Below are positions 26,277 through 38,968 of a stretch of DNA of 64,000 bases, one piece after another. Under the pieces are notes generated by a model, which saw only the letters and a list, made by a program, of their open reading frames with translations, was not told where the DNA came from and did not search any database. Numbering within the stretch: position 1 is the stretch's first letter; every line of letters begins with the position of its first letter. The translations under genes and the position numbers were made by a program. Source of the stretch: Spinacia oleracea (Eukaryota > Streptophyta > Magnoliopsida > Caryophyllales > Amaranthaceae); assembly GCF_020520425.1 (NCBI RefSeq), contig NC_079487.1, positions 129,292,385-129,356,384 of the forward strand, written 5' to 3'.

Positions 26277-26927
26277 TAGAGTTATCAAAAAATGAACCCC
26301 GATCCAAAAACCCGACAAGAACCGACCGAACCCGAATTTTTGGTAAAATAGGTAACCTGAAACACGACCTGTACCCGATCGAAAAAAGCGATAACCTGAT
26401 TTTAACCCGATGTTGTATAACCCGAACCCGAACCCAACACTCGGCCGAAAGATGACAGATAACCGAATTGACCCGACCGAACAATGACCCAAACCCGATT
26501 CAGTATCCGACCCGACATTGACCTTAACCCGATTTACCATGTAACCTATTAGTGACTCGACTTGTGGAGTAAATATTTGACGCTTGAATATTTTGAGATG
26601 ACCAAAATCAGTTATTGACTCTATCTTAACCTGTGTCCGAGAGTGAACCCAACGATAATTTTAACTGGCCAGAATCCGATTCGAACTTGAACCAAACCCG
26701 AGATTAACTGCTACAAACCCGACTATATAAGACCCAAACCCGAAATTGAACCCGACCAGAATATGACTCGACTCGAACCCGACTTGTGCCTGAATTGGGA
26801 AAAAACCTGACATGACCCTATTGAACCCGACCTACACCCGAGTGATAAAGTGACCTGACACGAGCCGACCTGATCATAACTTGAGACCCAAGATGACCCG
26901 ATCCGATAACATGTTTTAACAGCTCTA
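26277..26927. mobile_element. hAT-like MITE rich in acccga/gggtcggg motifs
   Basis: The terminal inverted repeats are tagagttatcaaaa and ttttaacagctcta. The flanks atattgac (26269-26276) and gtattgac (26928-26935) match at 7 of 8 bases, which fits the 8-bp hAT target duplication. The interior is built of many copies of aacccgacc-type motifs. There is no coding sequence. The element ends 265 bp before the RUB start codon. Confidence 0.7.
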
Positions 26928-27079
26928 GTATTGACTGGAGTATCTAAGAATCAAATGCACCATACCGAATCCAATTCCGTTTAAATATTCACCGCACGAA
27001 CCGGGCCTCACAAAAATTCCATAATTAATTCCCGAATCCGATTCTAAACCCAATACCAAAAAACTTAAAACCCCTCCCC

Positions 27080-27663
<584 letters not shown>

Positions 27664-28950
27664 ATTTATGATCTTTTATCGAATTTGAGAGACGATTCTG
27701 TGAAGGGTTTATTGGGGAAATATAAAAAATTATGTGAATTTTGAGTTTTAGGATTTTAGTTATGTGGATTGTTATTGTTGTGGTACTGTTGGAAATTCAA
27801 CTGCTACGGACTAATTAATGGTTATTTTAGTTATCTTTTTTGTTTGTTTCCTCAATTTTGATACTTTGTCATGTTTTGTGATAGAATTGTGTTGTGGTTA
27901 AGTTGTCCGTATCATGGAGGCAAAAAAGAAAAAAAAAACCATGGCTAAACGGCCACCTCCTTTCCCTAGATGGTTTTTCAAAAAAAAAACTTCCTTCATT
28001 CATAATTTCATATCTAGCTAAGTTTCTTAATCAATCTCCTTATCTTCTGTGTTTGGGGATTTCTCTAGCATTTATCTAGTCATTATATTAGTAAATAGTA
28101 ATACCTCTTTAATTAGTCAATTTGCTCGAGGTTTTGCCAATTTGGTGTGATCTGATGGTCTTCTCTGCTTTTGGGTGGTGTTGGTGGCCTTAGTGCTCAT
28201 TGTGGATATTTCGTTGAGTTGATGCGAACTGTGCTTTAGCTCTTCTCTCCTGTTGATGGTTGTCTGGTGGTTTCGCCTTAAGCAATTTATAAGTTTGGAC
28301 TGCTGCTGATTGAGTAGCTGAAATTAGGGGCGTTTGATGTGTACCTTGGGTGAGTTAAGGTTGGCTTGTCACTTGTCAGTTATTATGAATTATATCGTTC
28401 ATTTGGATGTAGTGGGATTGGAATTACACAGGAAAAAACAAAGATTTTACTAGTTCTCTTTAGATGGACGATTAGCAACAAAAAGTTGGTTTAGCTCTGT
28501 TTCTTGAAGATTTTACAGAGTACTCTTTAGATGGACTGTGGTATTGTTTTGAAATCAGAAGTTGTGGTATGTGACCATATACCTGAAACTGAATCAAAGT
28601 GTAGTAATAGTCGGGTGCATTCTGTCGAGAATGCTGCATGGTTTTAAAGGACATTATATTACTTGTATAACGATTATATAAGGCTCTGTTTTGTTCACAT
28701 GTTCTTGTGTGAACAAATTTTTTTTTTTTTCCGGAAGGGATGGCTAAACTAACTTATCTAAAACTTATTCGATGAAAAAGCTTATTTTTGTGTTAAGTTG
28801 TTTGAAAAAACTTAGTTTTGATGAACTTTGACCTTGTTCTTTTAGACTGGAATTTCCTTAAGGGTATTTAACACATTTTTTTTAAAGCCTCGTCGGGAGG
28901 GATTGTCCACATAGGTGATAGATGAAGTAGCACACCAATCTTATATGTTA
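27664..28950. other. RUB 3' region and spacer
   Basis: The first few hundred bases are probably RUB 3' UTR. Beyond that no gene, repeat array or complete element was recognised. Confidence 0.4.
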
Positions 28951-29305
28951 CTCCCTCCGTCCCTAAATACGTGTCTAGTTTCCATTTATGGCGTTTCTTT
29001 TTATGTGTCCACTTTCTGTTTTTGGACATACACCTTTCCCACTTTTCTATACACTTTTCCCACTTTTTCATACACTTTTCGCACTTTTCTATACATCATT
29101 ATTACATTTTCTTACACATTCTACCCTTTTCCCACTTTTCAATCACCGCTTCCACTTTTATTTATACTTTATCAATAAACTATTATCTACTTTTTTCTTT
29201 TCCAAAAAAAAAAAACATTCTCAATCATTACCTCTTACACACAATTCAGTTTTATTAAATCGCGCGTAAATGTCAAAGTGGACACGTATTTAGGAACGGA
29301 GGGAG
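28951..29305. mobile_element. Stowaway MITE
   Basis: A 355-bp element with TA at 28949-28950 and 29306-29307. The ends are ctccctccgtccctaaatac and the inverted gtatttaggaacggagggag. Inside, cacttttc-type units recur several times (29035-29160). It lies about 170 bp 3' of the cis-prenyltransferase stop codon. Confidence 0.85.
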
Positions 29306-29472
29306 TAGTCAATCTCTCTCTATTTCTTCCATGTGGGACTAAATATCCCAATTCACATGTGGGTTAATCTTCTCAACAATTAACAAAACAAGAAAACAAA
29401 GAGAATGAAAATATTACAGTTTATTTGTTTGAGTCTAGATCGATAATTGGAGGCATAAATCAAATGATATCA

Positions 29473-31241
29473 TCATCTCCCGGACCTCCTATCTCTTTGC
29501 TGAAAGGAGCGCAAGGCATCTAGGAAATGAGCTTCAGTAAATTCAGGTGCATGAATTGGGAGAAAGTAATACTCGGCTAGGGCCAAAGGCCATATCAAAT
29601 AGTTGCTAAGACGCATTTCACCACCGGTTCGGATAAGCAGTTCAGGCGTAGGGGCACCACCAGCCATAAGCTCGCGATCAAACATGGCTCCGTTGATTGC
29701 ATTGGGTTCAATAACCCCAGCCTTAGCCTTCTCGCAAAGGCTCCTAGTGGCTTGCAACACGTCTCTTGTTCCGCCATAGCAGACTGCTAACCTCCACTCC
29801 AATTGCGGGTTTGGTTCTTTGCTTGTTGCCTCTTCCACTTTTTTCACCATGTCTTGTAAGGATTTTGTGACTTCATTCCTTTCTCCAATCAACAACACAC
29901 GCATTTTTTTCCTGTTATTAAACCATTAAGTATAAGTTGTTAAACACTCATTAATTGCATTTATGTGACTAGAAAAATATTTAAACTTAACATAATATAC
30001 ATTCCCTCTGCCATGACTACTCGAGCTCCGTGGTGGAGGGAAGTCGCAACATGTGTCTTAATTGGTCAATTTACAAGGAATTGTGTTTCTCGCGGATTTG
30101 AACCTAGACACACCATTCATTTTCAAACTTGTCCCTTTGGTCTTTACCGAATGAGCTATTTGCTGGATGGATATGTAAATACGTAAACAAGTAAATGTAA
30201 ATGTAGATATAAATGTAAATAATTCATGTATTTACATATTTTTTATGGTCGGAAAATTAATAGATAAAATTACTCCTTATAGGGTTCTAATAAAATTAAT
30301 TCGAATAATTATAGGCTAATTTGCAATTGACAATAAGAGAATTTAAATTGTACAGTATAAGTAGAACATCGATCTTCACCTTATAAAACTGTCTAAATTA
30401 TTCTCTAGAAATCTCTCAAGCTGCCCAAATATTAGTTCGTTTGCTTCCTGCAATTAGGGTACGTTTAAATAAATATTAGCACATCAATCGTGGATAATCG
30501 ATACCTTGGTTGTGCGCATCAAAATTTGATCACATCTTTGATTTCTTTTCACAACTTCCCCAAAAAAATAATTAAAAAATTAAATGTGAAAAGACAGTAT
30601 GTAGTTTATGTACCAGTACACTGAAATCCTTACATGTTCATTGGGTGCATGCGCGATTGCGCGGTGTATATGTTAACCGAATGCACAATAAACATTGTGT
30701 ATCTGAGTGTATAATTCAAATTGCGGTAAAAAGAAAAGCAAAAAGAAATTAAGGAAGAAAGAGTACATACTTTGCCTCGTTGCAAGTTATCATATGAATA
30801 TATGAAGGTGGTGGCAGTAGAAACTCCCCATTTGAGGCAAAGATCAGCAAAGAGTGCATTACTTTGAAAAAAGGGCACATAATTAAGAGGTTCACCCCGT
30901 TCCTTAAGCCACCTCCTATTCCCATCTAATATTATTGCAATATGTTTTGGAATCAACTCTTTCCTTACACCCGCCTTTTCGTACTCCTCCTCCTCCGTCT
31001 TCTGCGACAAGTACACCGGTGGCGCATTGTCGACGTGTTTGGGAATAAACACTTTCTTCATACCCGTCTTTGCGCACGCCTCCTCCTCCGTCGTCTTGGG
31101 CGACAACGTCTGAGAGCAGTATGTTATAGTACTACTAGTACTTATTGTTGACATGCTGCTCCAGATTTTGGGATGTGGTTTAACAAAAGAGGAAGAGGGA
31201 AAGAAAAGAGCACGACTACCACTACTCATCAAACTCAACAT
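29473..31241 (-). CDS. CPT: Plastid-type cis-prenyltransferase (undecaprenyl diphosphate synthase family)
   Basis: Encodes a 325-residue enzyme that condenses isopentenyl diphosphate in cis onto an allylic diphosphate. Three exons: 31241-30771, 30447-30380 and 29911-29473. Junction phases agree (0 and 2) and all introns are GT-AG. The N-terminus (about 1-45) is Ser/Thr-rich and basic with few acids, like a chloroplast transit peptide. HIAIILDGNRRW at 100-111 holds the catalytic Asp106, a YGGTRD motif lies at about 225-230, and RTGGEMRLSN at 274-283 is the diphosphate-binding signature (family consensus RTSGE-RLSN). Residues 47-70 and 79-101 are a tandem repeat (KT-EEE then IPKH), so the motif I entry is duplicated. 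The usual GHxxG after motif I is replaced by YVPFFQS. Product chain length cannot be read. A short- or medium-chain enzyme of specialised metabolism or a dolichol-type synthase are both possible. Confidence 0.88.
30030..30170 (-). mobile_element. tRNA-derived SINE in a cis-prenyltransferase intron
   Basis: On the minus strand, TAGCTCATTCGGTAAAG (30158-30142) fits a Pol III A box and TAGGTTCAAATCCGCG (30106-30091) a B box, about 50 bp apart as in tRNAs. Cloverleaf pairing looks poor, so this is a SINE head and not a tRNA gene. It sits inside intron 2 of the cis-prenyltransferase (29912-30379). Confidence 0.6.
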
Positions 31242-31316
31242 TTTTACTTCTTACTTTGAATATGATCGAAATATGATTTTTGTGACTTGTGAAAGGCTAG
31301 ACTATATATCTCCCCA

Positions 31317-31325
31317 TATTTATAG
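31317..31325 (-). promoter_or_regulatory. TATA box of the cis-prenyltransferase
   Basis: CTATAAATA on the minus strand lies about 80 bp upstream of the start codon at 31241, a typical plant TATA position once a short leader is allowed for. Confidence 0.55.
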
Positions 31326-32101
31326 GGAAATGTCATTAATAAAGTGAACCGTGGTGTAAAATATGACGATAAAAAAGAGACGGAGGGAGTACTATGTTAG
31401 CGTCATGCATGCCTGCATGAGTTATAAAAGTACACTTTGAGTACGTAGTTGGTTCTCTATTTGATTTCTTTCCTTAACAAAAAGATTTTCATTAGTACAT
31501 GCATAAAGTTGGTTATCTGTTTGATTTTTTTCCTTTACAAAAATACTTTTAATACATAAAGTTGCTAATCTACCTGATTTATTTCCTTAACAAAAAGACT
31601 TTTAAAGTTTTAATACATACAGTTGCTAATCTATCTGATTTATTTCCTTAAAAACAGATTTTTAATACGGAGTACATAAATTTGTTACTTTATCGATTTG
31701 TTTCCTTCACAATTTTTTTTTTCTCATTTTCATAACAAATAACAGCAGTTACAGACTTACAGCATTACTTCCTATTTAATTTCTTCCGTTAAAATGACTA
31801 GCTTTAAACTTTAAACACATGCGATAAAGTTATTAATATTCACCTGATTTTTACATATTTTTTTGAATTTATCTTTTCTGAATTTATCTGAACTTATTAA
31901 AATTTATTTTAGTTATAAGTTGTGCTTTGTCAACTCTTATTTTTCCTGAACTTAACTTAGCAAAAATAAGTGAAAATAAGGTAAACATAACAGGGCCATA
32001 ACATATTGTATAGAAACCTATATATCAAAATTATTGTTATTATATTCTTCTAAATAAATTATCCATCAACTTAAGTTTGTTTTTTATAAACTAGTATATA
32101 T
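31326..32101. other. Spacer upstream of the cis-prenyltransferase
   Basis: Contains a lone Stowaway end (gacggagggagtac, about 31379-31392), several degenerate copies of a ~60-bp repeat with core gatttatttccttaacaaaa (31450-31700), and at 31845-31998 a dispersed repeat (tctgaacttattttagttat-like) related to 19155-19335. No gene seen. Confidence 0.45.
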
Positions 32102-32363
32102 CACTACAAGAATTTGTATCTTTAACGGGTCAAAAATCCCGTCGTAAAAGCCTTTTGCGACGGGGAAAACAACCAAACAATGACGGGAATAACCGTCGCA
32201 AATGTCTTTTACGACGGGTTTACGATGGATTTACGACGGGATTTCTATTAACGACGGTCCCCTTTTATGACGGGTTCGCGACAGGAAATCCCGTCGTTAA
32301 TCAATGATTATTGGCCTTTCGCGACGGGATTTCCCGTCGTTAATAGTACAATTTCTTGTAGTG
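32102..32363. mobile_element. CACTA-like MITE, copy 1
   Basis: The ends are CACTACAAGAATTTGTA and the inverted tacaatttcttgtagtg. The 3-bp target duplication tat is perfect (32099-32101 and 32364-32366). The interior is built of cgacggga/tcccgtcg motifs. It is highly similar to the copy at 38686-38968. Confidence 0.85.
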
Positions 32364-32650
32364 TATACACTACCTTCGTTGCTTACAAATTCATTATACT
32401 CACTATTTGTACGGACTTCAATGTAATATTTAATCACTAATATATCTTATTCCGTATGTGAACAATTTATAAAAACTTGATATTTGAAAATATATAGTAA
32501 GAAAAATCTAAAAATTAAGATCCCACATGATAATGTTCAGAGGTATATGATTGTGAAAATTTACGGTCAAAGTTTTCCTACTTTGGAACATATTCCCAAG
32601 CGTAATCAAAGAACTTTCAGAAACAGAGTTAATACAAAAATATATACGAA

Positions 32651-32651
<1 letters not shown>

Positions 32652-32699
<48 letters not shown>
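32652..32699. repeat. (TA)24 microsatellite
   Basis: Uninterrupted dinucleotide repeat of 48 bp, 125 bp left of a much longer AT array. Confidence 0.95.
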
Positions 32700-32702
<3 letters not shown>

Positions 32703-32822
32703 CCAGAGTTGACTGGATCAAACTTGGAGACTCAAACACCAAGTTCTTCCATTCTTATGCAAATTTTTAATTAAATCAAAATGAAAGTTTGAAACTCATC
32801 TGATTAACCTCTTTTGGTTCCT

Positions 32823-32984
<162 letters not shown>

Positions 32985-32997
32985 CAACTATTATGTA

Positions 32998-33184
32998 CTT
33001 CCTCCGTTCCATTTTATTCTTCCCATTTGAATATGGGAAAGGATTAAAAAAATCTAGAATCTTGTAACGACCGGAACAAAAAGAAAGTACTAAACAAATG
33101 AAGATTCTTTAACATTAATTGGAAAAAAGAGAAAGAAATTAAAAAAAATAAACGATTGTAATTTTCTTATTGATTGGGAGGAAG
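32998..33184. mobile_element. Stowaway-like MITE beside the AT array
   Basis: TA at 32996-32997 and 33185-33186. The ends are cttcctccgttccatttt and gattgggaggaag, inverted. Internal pairing is weaker than in the other Stowaway copies. Confidence 0.5.
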
Positions 33185-33199
33185 TATTAGAAAAAGAAG

Positions 33200-34081
33200 G
33201 ATAAATTAATTTTTACCATCTACAAAATTAAAAATCTGCTTTTCACCACATAAAAATAAAAATAATAAAAAAAATTCAAACTTGTATTTTAGCACCTATA
33301 ACAAATTTAAAAATATTTTTTACCACCTGAAAGGTAAAAATTAGATGAAACTTTTGTGTGGGACCTACTAATTCAATTTTCCTCCAATATTTTACACTTC
33401 CTGTGTGATTCTCTTTAACTTAAATTCTTCCCCATCTTTCTTTACTGCCATTGAATTTTGTCAATTTTGTAAAGTATTGGGAGGAAAAATTATGTGAATT
33501 CTGTTAAATATTAATCTAGAAAAATCTAGATAATATGTTTATAAATTATAATCTAGAATAATCTTAGGAAATATTTAGGAGCTAGACTAGAAAAATCTAG
33601 TAACTAAAACGTCTATAATTATCCTAAGAAAAATCTAGACAAATGAGGAGAGTAGAAGAATCTAGGAAGTAGAATACAACAACTATAAATATGTTGTATT
33701 TGCATAAGTTTAGAGGTGAGCTAATCAAGAGAGCTCCACAAGATATTAGGGGTGGAAACAAGTGTTCTACCAAAAACAAATATCGTTGTATAATTCTTAT
33801 CAATATAATCAATGATAAAAGTACAATTTTTTAATATTATTCATGGAAGAGAAGTAAGAGGGGAATAGATGGGAGTTAAATATATGAAAACGTGGAAGAA
33901 GAGAAAATATCTAAATATTACCTTTATTGTGTGGCTCTCACATAACATTTTCATTTATTTATCTATTTTTTAGGTGGTAAAAAATAAGTTTTAATTTTTT
34001 TTAGATGGTAAAATACATGTTTTAGTTTTTAAGGTGGTGAAAAATAATTTTTCGTTTTTTAGATGGTAAAAATAATTTATC
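33200..34081. mobile_element. Mutator-like TIR element with reiterated ttaccacct motif
   Basis: The left arm gataaattaatttttaccat and the inverted right arm atggtaaaaataatttatc continue for about 130 bp. Each arm holds several copies of a tttaccacct or tttaccatct unit. Flanks aaaaagaag and aaacagaat agree at 7 of 9 bases, fitting a decayed 9-bp target duplication. No transposase is seen. The arms share their motif with the outer element at 40650-42752. The interior (about 33515-33815) resembles a solo LTR. Confidence 0.65.
33515..33815. mobile_element. Possible solo LTR (copia-like), old
   Basis: The stretch has a promoter-like TATAAATA region and an end rich in caatataatcaatg, as seen in plant copia LTRs. 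No internal coding region or second LTR is present and the target duplication was not identified, so the call is weak. Confidence 0.25.
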
Positions 34082-34771
34082 AAACAGAATGCAAGTGAAC
34101 AAAAAAATAAAAAAATGCAATTGGCGTAAGTTAGAGGAAAGGTGGGTTAATATTGTAAGATGGGTAGTCTTGGAATAATCATTTGTCAAAAACGACATAA
34201 ATTCCAAACAAGAACAACAAAAATTCGAAAGATGAAAATAATTTTCGGGAATTGGAGGAATTATTATGGAAAACATTAGACATTTTTTTGCACTACCTTC
34301 CATCAAAAGAAAATTTATACGGCTTGTTAAGTTTTGGCGCTAAAATAGGCAAGAAAAAGACAACAGTTATGCAAAAAAAAGTAAAATTTATAACTTTTGA
34401 CAGCAGTTCATCCCAAGCGTTGTAAATGATACCCACCATCTTATAAAAACACTTGCATCTACAACGGTTGTTAACTGCAATTAACTGCTAGTTTTGACCG
34501 CTGTTAATCGACAATTTTTGTAGTAGTGATTGTGATTCATATAATTCGTATATTACTACTGTATTATTTGTTATATCCGCCCACCATTTTACAATATAAT
34601 CTCTCGTTTGTCTTAATATTATGCAAATCAAAACCGGTGGGAACATTAAGAAACAGTATTACTAATCTTACAACAATAATGACAAGAACAAACCATAGCA
34701 AACATGCACTAATTAATCATTTCCACTTTTATTTAAAAATTGCACTTAAGATAGCTAGCTTAATTATGACC
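34082..34771. other. Spacer downstream of P450 gene 6
   Basis: No gene seen. A sequence ending acaatttttgtagtagtg at about 34508-34525 looks like one end of a CACTA-type element. The other end could not be placed. Confidence 0.4.
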
Positions 34772-37700
34772 TTAAGCATAAGGAGATGCAATTAGCATGA
34801 GAGGATCTCGCTTGTGAACTGTAATACCCACTGATTCAGTCATGTCTAACTCCCCACACTCTGATGGCATTTTCCAGTCGAATTCGTACACGAGGTTTGC
34901 AAGCATAAGTTCAGCATTAACCATAGCAAAACTTATTCCAGGACAAATTCTTCTACCACCTCCAAACGGGATGTATTTGAAATCATCTTGTCCCTTGAAA
35001 GGAAACAAACTTGTGTTTAGAAACCTCTCGGGGCGAAAATCCAAAGGTTCTTCCCAATAAGTTGGGTCTCTATGAATAGCCCATGCGTTTATATACACAT
35101 GAGTCCCTGCATTGATGTCGAAACCATTGATTTTGGCATCCTGCAACGTCTGTCGAAAAACCAACAATGGAGCTGGAGGGTGTAGCCTAAGTGATTCCTT
35201 AATCACTGCTTTTAGATATGTTAGTTTTTCCAAGTCATCCTCATTTACCATTAACATACTGTCTCCTTTTTTGCTTCCTGCAATGAAATTTCTTACCTCT
35301 TGTTGTAATTCTTTCATGACTTTGGGATGCCTAAGCAACTCTGTCATTGTCCATTCTAGCAGTGTATAAGTTGTGTCTGCTCCAGCAGCAAACACATCCT
35401 GTATATATACATTAACACCTTGTTATTCACTTGATGATCACATCAATCGTTATACCCTGTTTGGCAATTAGAGTTTAGTTGTTTACTGCTTGCATTAACA
35501 GTTAGCTGATTAACTTTTTGTTTAGCATATTTAACTAGTTGTTTGTATAAGTGTGTTTGATAATATGTAGAGGCTTGCTAAAGGCCATTAATGATTTTAT
35601 TGTGTAAAATGACATTTATTGACATTTGTCTTTTATAGCATCCATTTAATTTTGTTAAGTAAAAATAATAATTATGGACAACAATTTCGTTTACAATGTT
35701 ACATAACAATCCTATCAGCAAAAAGTTGGTGAAATAAGCTTTTTCAAAATGAGAGGTTTTAGCTGACTCACTTTTAGCTCAACCCTTTTTTTAATATATT
35801 ACTCCCTCCGTCCCGGAATACTCGACCCGGTTTGACCGACACAGAGTTTAAGGGACTTGAATTGACTTATTTAATTTAATAGGTAATAGTTGATAGTGGG
35901 GTATTATTTTAATGTAGTTAGTGGGAGGTGGGTTAAGAGGTGGGGTTGGGGGAGAGTAGGGGTTGAATTTTTAATTATTTTTTGTATGGAGTAGGGGGTA
36001 GGTAAGTTAATAGGGGTGGAGTGAGAAATAATATAATATTGTTAGAATATTTCCATTTTTAGAAACAGGTCAAGTATTAAGGGACGGCCCGATAAGGAAA
36101 ACAGGTCAAGTATTCCGGGACGGAGGGAGTATTTTTTTATCAAATATCCTTTTTATAAAGGTTTGACTAGTCAAACCTCAAATAGTAGTTCAAACCTCTA
36201 AAACCCCCTAAACCTAGGGGTATATCCGAATCCGAATATTGTGAAATTTGATATTTGTATCTGATCCGAAAAGTTTTGGATATCCAATATCCGATACCCG
36301 AAAAATTTCGGATCGGGTATCCCGGATATCCGATATCCAATTTCTTAATGTTTTTTTAAAAAATTTTAACTTTGTTTTCCATCAAATTCTCACTTTTATT
36401 TGTAATCTCCCCGTTCATTATCCAAAACAAAGAAATAAAGTTCCTTATTATGAAATGGAGATCTGTAATTCAAAAATACATAAATTCTTACTTTGTATAA
36501 AAAAACAAGTACAAGAGCTAAAATCTCTAAAAATTTATATTAATCGACAATTTCAAACAAACAACTAATTGTGCCCTAGTGTTAAACAAGCTCCTAGTGT
36601 TGCTTAATTTTAACGTGTTACAGAGCATATACTTCATAAATTGTTCACATTGTAAAAATTAAAAATAAATTGCATTAGATTTTATTTTTATTTCGGATAT
36701 CGGATATCCGAAATAATGAAAATCAATATCCAAATAGGTATTTGAATTTTTGGATCGGAAATCTGATCCGAATTAAATTTTCGGATCGGATATCCAAAAA
36801 ATCGGATCAGATGCGAATCGGATTATCGGATATTTGGATTTTCCGATAGTTTTGCTCAGCCCTACCTAAACCTCTATTTACCAAAGAAGGGCAGATTCAA
36901 TCAATCATACAGCTTCACAAAATTAAAAAATCCTTACCAATATAATGGCTTTGACATCGTCCATTGTAAGAGCATTCTTGTCCTCCATATGATCCTCTAG
37001 CAAATATTCCACAAAATTTTCTGCAATATTCTTTCCTTGGCCAGACTCAGAACTGATCTTTTTCTTAGCGATCAAACGATTTTGATGTTCTTGCATTACT
37101 TTATCAAGCGACTCATCCAACTCCTCTGCAACCCTTTCCATCCGACGATCCAAACCCTTGACCCGATCTATCAAACCAAGCCAAGGAATATAGTCTGCAA
37201 CGGTAAAAATCCCGAGCAATATCATCGTTTCATCCATCAATTCCTTAAAATTGAAACCTCCTTCATCGTTATAACCATACTTCCTTCCAAAAGTTGCCCT
37301 GCATATCAAATCATATGTTTGCGTATTAATAATCTCACTCAAGTTTATTACTGATGAGTTTGATCTCTTTAGCTCTTCGACAACAAGAGCTACTTCTTCT
37401 TCTCTCATTTTTCTGTAAGATTGAACTTTTTTGTTGCTCAATAACTGCGTAATGCAGAGACCCTTCATCATCCTCCATTGTTCGCCGTAAGGAGAGAATC
37501 CCACATCCTTACAGCCATTGAAGAATCTGCTGGTAACGCGTGATTCAGGCCTGTTGCAGAATGTTAAGTCCTGGGTTTTCAAGATTTCACGGGCAGCTTC
37601 AGGAGTTGATGCTACAAAGATGGGTTTGCGTCCGAAATGAAGCAACATAATCTTGCCATATTTCTGGGATAATGATGCAAAGGACTGGTGTGGTAATTCT

Positions 37701-37882
37701 CCTATCAGGTGGAGGTTCCCGATGATTGGTAGCCGTGGTGGCGACGGTGGCCGGTTTTTTCTGACATTGGAAGAATTTGCAGAAAGAGTCTTGTACAACA
37801 CAAGTACAAAGAGTGAAAGAGGGAGGAGGGTGAAAGGGTACAAAAATAGTTGTTGCAAGAATTGTAGAAACAAATTAAACAT
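34772..37882 (-). CDS. Cytochrome P450, CYP71 clan (CYP71A-like), gene 6
   Basis: Encodes a 523-residue microsomal P450. Exon 1 is 37882-36938 and exon 2 is 35398-34772, separated by a phase-0 intron of 1,539 bp, the longest in the array. Landmarks are the anchor (about residues 12-30), hinge PPSPPRLP, a C-helix reading WRMMK where the others have WRQMK or WRQLK, I-helix AGADTT, ExxR at 383-386, PERF and haem loop FGGGRRICPG at 460-469 with Cys467. It has an extra loop (SKKGDSMLMV) before the K-helix region and a second (SLFPFKGQDD) before the haem loop. By its N-terminus (MFNLFLQFLQ) it groups with genes 7 and 8. The intron carries two DNA transposons. Splice sites are intact. The substrate is unknown. 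Confidence 0.92.
35802..36129. mobile_element. Stowaway MITE in the intron of P450 gene 6
   Basis: A 328-bp element with TA at 35800-35801 and 36130-36131. The ends are ctccctccgtcccggaatac and the inverted gtattccgggacggagggag. No coding content. Confidence 0.9.
36215..36864. mobile_element. hAT-like MITE in the intron of P450 gene 6
   Basis: A 650-bp element with a perfect 8-bp target duplication cctaaacc (36207-36214 and 36865-36872). The ends are taggggtata and the inverted gctcagcccta. Both sub-terminal regions are packed with ggatatccga palindrome units, and the centre is AT-rich. This is the organisation of hAT-type non-autonomous elements. Confidence 0.8.
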
Positions 37883-38685
37883 TGTTGAATTGTATGAATT
37901 TAACTAATTTTGGATGCTGAAAAAAAAGAAAAGAATGGCATGTATTACTCTTATCTAACAAAATCAATAACTTTTAAAAGTGATTTATAGGGGGGAAATA
38001 CAACTATTTAAAAGATTTTTATTAATAAGTAATCTATCTGATTTGTTTCCTTAACTAAAAGATATTTCTCATTTTTATAACAAATAAAACATGTGTTGTA
38101 CTTGTACACTTGTACTCCCTATTTGATTTATTACCTTAACAAAATGGTCTCAATATTTAACAAAAATCAGTATAGGTTACAGATGTAATCAGCTTTCTAT
38201 TTATTTCCATAATATGTCCGTACTACACACTTAAAAAACTTACACTCTAGTAAAATGCAGTGGTGACACCACTACGAGACAAGGTAGTTGTCTGACCACC
38301 ATTTAAAAATAAAAAAATTCGTTTATACTTTGTATTTATTAGAAAATTAATACGGATTTTATTTATATGACATCATCCCGACTTAAAAATTATGGCTTCA
38401 CAATTAGTTGCAGGGATACCTCTAGAACAAGGAGAATCAGTACCGAGTACCTCGCTGGTACAAAGATGATAATTTTTTCGTATCCATTTCTTAAAGTTAC
38501 GGAGTATAATTTTGCCGTATCCATTTCTTAAAATTATAATTTTCCCGTTTTTCATTCTCGTACGTACCTGTTATACTTTTGTCCGTACGTATATCCGTTT
38601 TCGTGTCACTTAGCTGAGGAGAAAGGGTGTACGATGGATGTTGAAAAAGGAAATGGTAGGAATTGTCTGCCCCAATTGATACTTT
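37883..38685. other. Upstream flank of P450 gene 6
   Basis: Promoter-side sequence of gene 6. It includes a stretch at 37990-38200 related to the ttccttaacaaaa-type repeat upstream of the cis-prenyltransferase, and a duplicated block (tatccatttcttaaa at about 38480 and 38518). No gene seen. Confidence 0.4.
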
Positions 38686-38968
38686 CACTACAAGAATTTG
38701 TATCTTTAACGACAACCTAATTACGACGGGTTAACAATTCCGTCGCAAAAGACTTTCTTTTGCGACGGGGCTAACAACCAAACAATGACGGGAATAACCG
38801 TCACAAATGTTTTTTACGACGGGTTTACGACGGATTTACGACGGGATTTCTATTAACGACGGCCCCCTTTTATGACGGGTTCGCGACAGGAAATCCCGTC
38901 GTTAATCAACGATTATTGGCCTTTCGCGACGGGATTTCCCGTCGTTAATAGTACAATTTCTTGTAGTG
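38686..38968. mobile_element. CACTA-like MITE, copy 2
   Basis: The same family as 32102-32363, with ends CACTACAAGAATTTGTA and tacaatttcttgtagtg and a perfect 3-bp target duplication ttt (38683-38685 and 38969-38971). It is 283 bp long, the extra length lying near the left arm. Confidence 0.85.
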
